8,687 nucleotides of DNA, taken from the NCBI GenBank assembly GCA_963656345.1, contig CAVKHY010000098.1, forward strand, positions 1 to 8,687, in the 5' to 3' direction. The stretch comes from CAKUFA01 sp963656345. GTDB taxonomy: Bacteria; Bacillota; Clostridia; Christensenellales; Aristaeellaceae. The position numbers were made by a program, and so were the translations under genes. The notes beneath the pieces were generated by a model, which made no database searches, was not told the DNA's origin, and saw only the letters and a program-made list of their open reading frames with translations. Positions 6,134 to 8,687 of this stretch are shown in pieces (position 1 is the first letter of the stretch; each line of letters opens with the position of its first letter).

Positions 6134-6171
6134 CCAGAGGGCTTGACCATCGCCCTCTGGACTCCTTCGGG
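6134..6171 (-). repeat. Short palindromic repeat, loop class TTGACCATC, next to a stop codon
   Basis: CCAGAGGGC (6134-6142) pairs with GCCCTCTGG (6152-6160) around TTGACCATC, then a CTCCTTCGGG box. It begins 6 nt after the stop of the DUF1292 gene and is the first structure that could stop transcription of the ruvX unit. No T-run follows, so Rho-independent termination is doubtful. Confidence 0.88.
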
Positions 6172-6179
6172 CATGAATA

Positions 6180-6226
6180 GTTTAGGGTTGACTGTTTCTA
6201 GTCTTTTGTGATTATTCCAAGGGGCT
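6180..6226. repeat. Shared spacer followed by a half palindrome
   Basis: The 31 nt at 6180-6210 match 8523-8553 at 29 positions (both contain CTGTTTCTAGTCTTTTGTG). They are followed by TTCCAAGGGGCTTG (6216-6229), the left arm of a palindrome whose right arm is absent. At the second site the same spacer precedes a full palindrome (8559-8585), so this copy looks truncated. Confidence 0.75.
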
Positions 6227-6250
6227 TGGCAAAAAGGAATAGCCGCTTCC

Positions 6251-6297
6251 GAAGGGGCGGCGAAGGAGTCCAGAGGGCGACCGCAAAGCCCTCTGGA
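6251..6297 (+). repeat. Short palindromic repeat, loop class GACCGCAAA
   Basis: TCCAGAGGGC (6269-6278) pairs with GCCCTCTGGA (6288-6297) around GACCGCAAA, preceded by CCGAAGGGG and CGAAGGAG boxes. It is identical in stem and loop to the copy at 4743-4771. Confidence 0.9.
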
Positions 6298-6409
6298 AAA
6301 CCTATTGGTAAAGCTCACCTTCATCCGAAGGATGCACCCGAAGGGGTCAAGGGGGCGATCGGAAAGCCCCCTGCAAAACCTATCGGTAAAGCTCTCCTTC
6401 ATCCGAAGG
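6297..6409 (+). repeat. Tandemly duplicated spacer and palindrome unit (78-bp period)
   Basis: A 35-nt stretch at 6297-6331 recurs at 6375-6409 with two mismatches, each ending in TTCATCCGAAGG. Between them lies the palindrome AGGGGGC (6350-6356), GATCGGAAA, GCCCCCT (6366-6372). Bases 6329-6372 equal 131-174. The array therefore grew by duplication of spacer plus palindrome. Confidence 0.85.
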
Positions 6410-6420
6410 CGGCGAAGGAG

Positions 6421-6543
6421 TCCAGAGGTAAGTGAGCGGCTATGCGCCAGTGGCGCATAAAGCAGCCGCGAACGCATCAACCGAAACGAGCGGCTGTAAG
6501 CCGCGACGATTGAGGTTGCGGAACGACCGCAAAGCCCTTTGGA
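6421..6543 (+). repeat. Long-form repeat: palindrome interrupted by a 97-bp module (left copy)
   Basis: The left arm TCCAGAG (6421-6427) and the loop plus right arm GACCGCAAAGCCCTTTGG (6525-6542) belong to the short palindrome, and the module 6428-6524 takes the place of the arm-closing GGC. The module starts GTAAGTGAGCGG and ends GGTTGCGGAAC, and its reverse complement is identical at 8156-8252. It folds into two hairpins. The first is GCGGC (6436-6440) with GCCGC (6465-6469), enclosing TATGCGCCA-g-TGGCGCATA. The second is GCGGCT-gta-AGCCGC (6490-6504), enclosed by CAACC (6478-6482) and GGTTG (6514-6518). The four GCGGCT/AGCCGC arms can also cross-pair. It has no reading frame of its own. 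Confidence 0.9.
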
Positions 6544-6566
6544 ACAAACATAGCGAATCTTTCACA

Positions 6567-6582
6567 AAGGCGTCGACGCCTT
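6567..6582. repeat. Perfect 16-bp palindrome upstream of the deacetylase gene
   Basis: AAGGCGTCGACGCCTT is self-complementary over all 16 bases and lies about 67 nt before the start codon. Its size and position suit a dimeric regulator's operator or a hairpin in the leader. I do not recognise the site. Confidence 0.5.
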
Positions 6583-6598
6583 GCACACAATCCTTTGG

Positions 6599-6629
6599 GG
6601 GTCACGTTCACCCGTGACCCTTATTTGTT
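6599..6629 (+). terminator. Hairpin with T-rich tail in the deacetylase leader
   Basis: GGGTCACG (6599-6606) pairs with CGTGACCC (6613-6620) around TTCACC and is followed by TTATTTGTT. It ends 28 nt before the ATG and 14 nt before the SD. It could terminate read-through from the repeat cluster or attenuate the gene. I see no convincing promoter between it and the start codon. Confidence 0.45.
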
Positions 6630-6648
6630 CACAAAGAGGGAGAACACC

Positions 6649-7989
6649 ATGATAAAGCGTTTGACTGGGCTGATCCTTTCCCTGATGCTGATCCTGTCCA
6701 CGGCGTCCTTCGCCGGGGCGGAGGGCTTCCAGGCCTGCCACAAAGTGACCCTGACCAAGCAGGACACCACCCAGGACAACAAGAGCATCATCCGGGTATG
6801 GACGGCGGACACGGTGCTGGACAGCGTGGATGCGGAGCTGGCCGCCATTACCCAGGAATACGTGGACACCCTTGCCCCCACCCTGGCCAAGGCCGCCAAC
6901 AAGACCAACAAGAATTCCCGGCTGGATGTGGGCATCCGCTACAGCCGCACGGGGCTTACCTGGCTCAGCTTTCTGGTGCAGGCACGGATCACCTACCACC
7001 GGGACCTCATCGGGCAGCAGATCACCAGCCGCACCTATGACATGACCACCGGGGAAGAGATTCACCTGACGGACATCTTCGATGAGGACAGCGAAGGCTG
7101 GCAGCTGCTGGAGGACGCCGTCCGCACCCAGGTCACCGCCTATTTCCCGGACGAGGAAGCGGACACGGCGGCGGTGGACGCCCTGTGCACCCGGGAGGCC
7201 ATTGCGTCCACCCCCTTCACCCTCCATGGATTATCCCTGGTGCTGCACATTCCGGCGGACGTGCTGTACCCGGAGCATCACTCCCTGATGCAGGTGACGC
7301 TGATGTACCCGGACATCCGCCCCTACATGACGGAACGCGCCCAAACCGAGACGGACAACCTGACCTATTACAAGACCTGCGCCCTGACCTTTGACGACGG
7401 CCCCAGCCGCACCAACACCACCCTGGTGCTCAACAGCCTGATGGAGGTGGGGGAGCGTGCCACCTTCTTCGTCATCGGCAACCGGATCAAGGAATACGCC
7501 GACCTGGTTCAGCGGGAGCATGACGAGGGCAATGCCATCGGCAGCCACAACTGGACCCACGGGGACGTGCGAAAGTCTTCCGCATCCACCATGCGGGCCA
7601 TGCCGAAGAAGTGCAACGCCGCCCTCATCGCCGCCATTGGCATCCCCACCCGGTACAATCGGGTGCCTTACGGCCTGTATCCCCAGATGATCAAGAGCAA
7701 GGTGGGCTGGCCCTTGATCCAGTGGAGCGTGGACACCTACGATTGGCGGGGACGCTCCTCCGCCACCGTGCTGAACAAGGTGAAAAAGGAGATCTCCGAC
7801 GGGGACATCATCCTGTGCCACGATATTAAGGACAACACCCCGGAATCCGCCCGGCGGATCTGCCAGTATTTGCAGGAAGAGGGCTACATGCTGCTGACCA
7901 TTGACGAGCTGTTTGCCAAGGACGGGGTCACCCTGGAGGCGGATACGGTGTACTACCGGTGCGTGGATGGGGATACCAGTAAAAAGTAA
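6649..7989 (+). CDS. Secreted polysaccharide deacetylase (NodB/CE4) with N-terminal DUF3298-type region
   Basis: This 446-residue protein starts with a Sec signal peptide: K/R at 3-4, a hydrophobic core at 6-20 and likely cleavage after AGA or AEG near residue 24-26. Residues about 28-232 resemble the DUF4163/DUF3298 pair found before the catalytic domain in PdaC-type enzymes. The NodB domain (about 240-425) has all CE4 motifs: TFDDGP (247-252) with D249 as base and D250 as metal ligand, SHNWTH (299-304) giving metal ligands H300 and H304, RVPYG (338-342), WSVDTYDW (359-366) and CHD (390-392) with H391. The enzyme should remove N-acetyl groups from peptidoglycan or another envelope glycan, which typically gives lysozyme resistance. 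AGAGGGAG (about 6635-6642) sets the start at 6649. The gene stands alone between the inverted 97-bp modules and has its own terminator. Confidence 0.92.
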   Translation: MIKRLTGLILSLMLILSTASFAGAEGFQACHKVTLTKQDTTQDNKSIIRVWTADTVLDSVDAELAAITQEYVDTLAPTLAKAANKTNKNSRLDVGIRYSRTGLTWLSFLVQARITYHRDLIGQQITSRTYDMTTGEEIHLTDIFDEDSEGWQLLEDAVRTQVTAYFPDEEADTAAVDALCTREAIASTPFTLHGLSLVLHIPADVLYPEHHSLMQVTLMYPDIRPYMTERAQTETDNLTYYKTCALTFDDGPSRTNTTLVLNSLMEVGERATFFVIGNRIKEYADLVQREHDEGNAIGSHNWTHGDVRKSSASTMRAMPKKCNAALIAAIGIPTRYNRVPYGLYPQMIKSKVGWPLIQWSVDTYDWRGRSSATVLNKVKKEISDGDIILCHDIKDNTPESARRICQYLQEEGYMLLTIDELFAKDGVTLEADTVYYRCVDGDTSKK

Positions 7990-7995
7990 GGGTTT

Positions 7996-8029
7996 TCGAC
8001 AAAGCGGCTTTGCCGCTTTGTCGAGTTTT
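7996..8029 (+). terminator. Intrinsic terminator of the deacetylase gene
   Basis: TCGACAAAGCGGC (7996-8008) pairs perfectly with GCCGCTTTGTCGA (8012-8024) around a TTT loop, followed by GTTTT. It lies 6 nt after the stop codon. The 13-bp stem is strong although the T-run is short. Confidence 0.8.
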
Positions 8030-8030
8030 G

Positions 8031-8137
8031 CACGCCTTCACTGGTCGCTGCGCTCCCGGCCGTTCAGTCGTGTAAGGAAGCAATCCTTCGGATTGCTGCG
8101 GCGTTCACCGCGCATGTCGCTGAACGCCGATGTTCAC
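8031..8137. other. Hairpin-rich non-coding stretch after the terminator
   Basis: No gene is evident. AGCAATCC-ttc-GGATTGCT (8079-8097) is a perfect 8-bp hairpin, and directly after it CGGCGTTCA (8099-8107) pairs with TGAACGCCG (8121-8129) around 13 nt. Two adjacent stable stems suggest a structured RNA or a further repeat type. Neither stem recurs elsewhere in the window. Confidence 0.5.
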
Positions 8138-8260
8138 CAAGGGGGCTTTCCGATCGTTCCGCAACCTCAATCGTCGCGGCTTACAGCCGCTCGTTTCGGT
8201 TGATGCGTTCGCGGCTGCTTTATGCGCCACTGGCGCATAGCCGCTCACTTACCCTTGGAA
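8137..8260 (-). repeat. Long-form repeat: palindrome interrupted by a 97-bp module (right copy, inverted)
   Basis: Bases 8156-8252 are the exact reverse complement of 6428-6524, all 97 positions. The flanks CCAAGGGGGCTTTCCGATC (8137-8155) and CCTTGGAA (8253-8260) are arms and loop of a short palindrome, but of the CCAAGGGG rather than the CCAGAGGG stem type. The module again replaces the bases between loop and arm. The identity stops at the module edges while the arms differ, so the module has been copied or exchanged separately from the palindrome that carries it. Confidence 0.92.
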
Positions 8261-8293
8261 CCCTTCGGGTGCATCCCCTATAAAGGTTATGGG
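8255..8293 (+). promoter_or_regulatory. Promoter-like pair in repeat spacer
   Basis: TTGGAA (8255-8260) and TATAAA (8279-8284) are 18 nt apart within the spacer 8263-8293, which matches 4650-4680 at 28 or more of 31 positions. It points toward the right edge of the window, where no gene is visible. A hairpin AAAAGAAA-TTTTTCTTTT follows at about 8303-8320. Confidence 0.3.
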
Positions 8294-8329
8294 CACTGTT
8301 AGAAAAGAAATTTTTCTTTTGACGACTTC

Positions 8330-8383
8330 TTCATCCGAAGGGGCACCGAAGGAGTCCAGAGGGCGACCGGAAAGCCCTCTGGA
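8330..8383 (+). repeat. Short palindromic repeat, loop class GACCGGAAA
   Basis: TCCAGAGGGC (8355-8364) pairs with GCCCTCTGGA (8374-8383) around GACCGGAAA, preceded by TTCATCCGAAGGGG and CGAAGGAG boxes. The order spacer, AT-rich hairpin, box, palindrome is the same as at 4650-4771. Confidence 0.9.
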
Positions 8384-8422
8384 AACACACAGAAAGAAAC
8401 AGGAAACCCACAAAGTTGCTTG

Positions 8423-8460
8423 CCCGAAGGTTCCCCAAGGGCGACCGGAAAGCCCTTGGG
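8423..8460 (+). repeat. Short palindromic repeat, loop class GACCGGAAA
   Basis: CCCAAGGGC (8434-8442) pairs with GCCCTTGGG (8452-8460), preceded by a CCCGAAGG box (8423-8430). The stem is a third sequence type around the same loop. It is followed at 8480-8493 by ATGCAGGTAATCCA, shared with 4790-4803. Confidence 0.88.
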
Positions 8461-8493
8461 AATAGGCTGACCATGCTTCATGCAGGTAATCCA

Positions 8494-8519
8494 GCCCCCT
8501 TGGAACCCTTCGGGTGCCC
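8494..8519 (-). repeat. Half palindrome (right arm and box only)
   Basis: CCCCCTTGGAACCCTTCGGG (8496-8515) is the right arm plus box of the repeat, with no left arm or loop before it. At 4832 the same preceding spacer motif leads into a full palindrome, so this copy has lost about 20 bases. Confidence 0.7.
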
Positions 8520-8558
8520 ATCGTTTGGGGTTAACTGTTTCTAGTCTTTTGTGCTAGT

Positions 8559-8594
8559 CAAGGGGGCTTTCCGGTCGCCCCTTGGAACCCTTCG
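8559..8594 (-). repeat. Short palindromic repeat, loop class TTTCCGGTC, imperfect stem
   Basis: CAAGGGGGC (8559-8567) faces GCCCCTTGG (8577-8585) around TTTCCGGTC, with one extra G in the left arm, then a CCCTTCGG box. The 31-nt spacer before it (8523-8553) is shared with 6180-6210. Confidence 0.8.
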
Positions 8595-8638
8595 GAGCCC
8601 ATCTGGTTGGGTAAACAGCTTCGTTTCGGGATTGTTTA

Positions 8639-8677
8639 TTCCAAGGGGCTTTCCGATCGCCCCTTGGAACCCTTCGG
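8639..8677 (-). repeat. Short palindromic repeat, loop class TTTCCGATC
   Basis: TTCCAAGGGGC (8639-8649) pairs over 11 bp with GCCCCTTGGAA (8659-8669) around TTTCCGATC, followed by CCCTTCGG. It is the last element before the window ends, and the array may continue beyond it. Confidence 0.9.
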
Positions 8678-8687
8678 CACCCTACTT

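Noticed and set aside
6118..6480. Minus-strand frame of 120 codons, and similar + strand frame 6208-6435
   Set aside because: Both consist of palindromic repeats and spacers (recurring GRPLD/ATAKPSG-type peptides) with no gene features.
8249..8521. Minus-strand frame of 90 codons
   Set aside because: It is repeat-derived, like the others, and shares the same peptide echoes.
8253..8687. CRISPR array
   Set aside because: The repeats are imperfect, change orientation and stem sequence, the spacers are shared and unequal in length, and no cas genes are present.
1..8687. tRNA or rRNA genes
   Set aside because: I saw no cloverleaf with anticodon arm and CCA end, and no rRNA-like sequence in the intergenic regions.

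Overview
The window looks like chromosomal DNA of a gut-type clostridium (Bacillota, Clostridia). The grounds are G+C-rich coding with strong Shine-Dalgarno (SD) sites, a ruvX gene followed by DUF1292 genes (a Firmicutes arrangement), a single-chain M16 peptidase and a secreted NodB deacetylase. The genus cannot be fixed from the sequence. All convincing genes are on the + strand.

Layout. (1) 1-478 is non-coding: the edge of a long repeat, short palindromic repeats, then a good sigma-A-type promoter (342-370) whose transcript would run through an intrinsic terminator inside its own leader (417-437). (2) 488-4570 is a tightly packed five-gene unit: a six-helix membrane protein, a membrane-anchored SAM methyltransferase, a small membrane protein, a transglutaminase-like protein and an M16 zinc peptidase. 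Gaps are 12-26 nt, and the last junction is an ATGA overlap. (3) 4571-4943 holds three palindromic repeats. (4) 4944-6127 is ruvX fused in frame to a DUF1292 domain, then a second DUF1292 protein with a Cys/His-rich tail. (5) 6128-6648 is a dense repeat cluster. (6) 6649-7989 is a secreted polysaccharide deacetylase with its own terminator. (7) 7990-8687 is hairpin-rich and repeat-rich, with no gene.

The most striking content is the layered intergenic repeat system. Its basic unit is a 7-11 bp stem around a conserved 9-nt loop (GAYCGSAAA or GAYGGTCAA), flanked by a CCGAAGGG box. Stem sequences vary between copies with base-pairing kept. At one fixed point in this unit, three copies carry a larger module. 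Two of these are 97 bp, identical, and lie in inverted orientation on either side of the deacetylase gene. The third, cut by the window start, differs by two compensatory base-pair changes in a hairpin. The spacers between palindromes are also shared, and one spacer type contains a promoter-like TTGGAA/TATAAA pair. This looks like a family of structured, possibly mobile elements. I cannot name it from memory.

The genes do not form one obvious pathway. The 488-4570 unit combines membrane and methyltransferase functions with two hydrolase or transferase folds. The ruvX unit belongs to DNA repair and housekeeping. The deacetylase acts on the cell wall.
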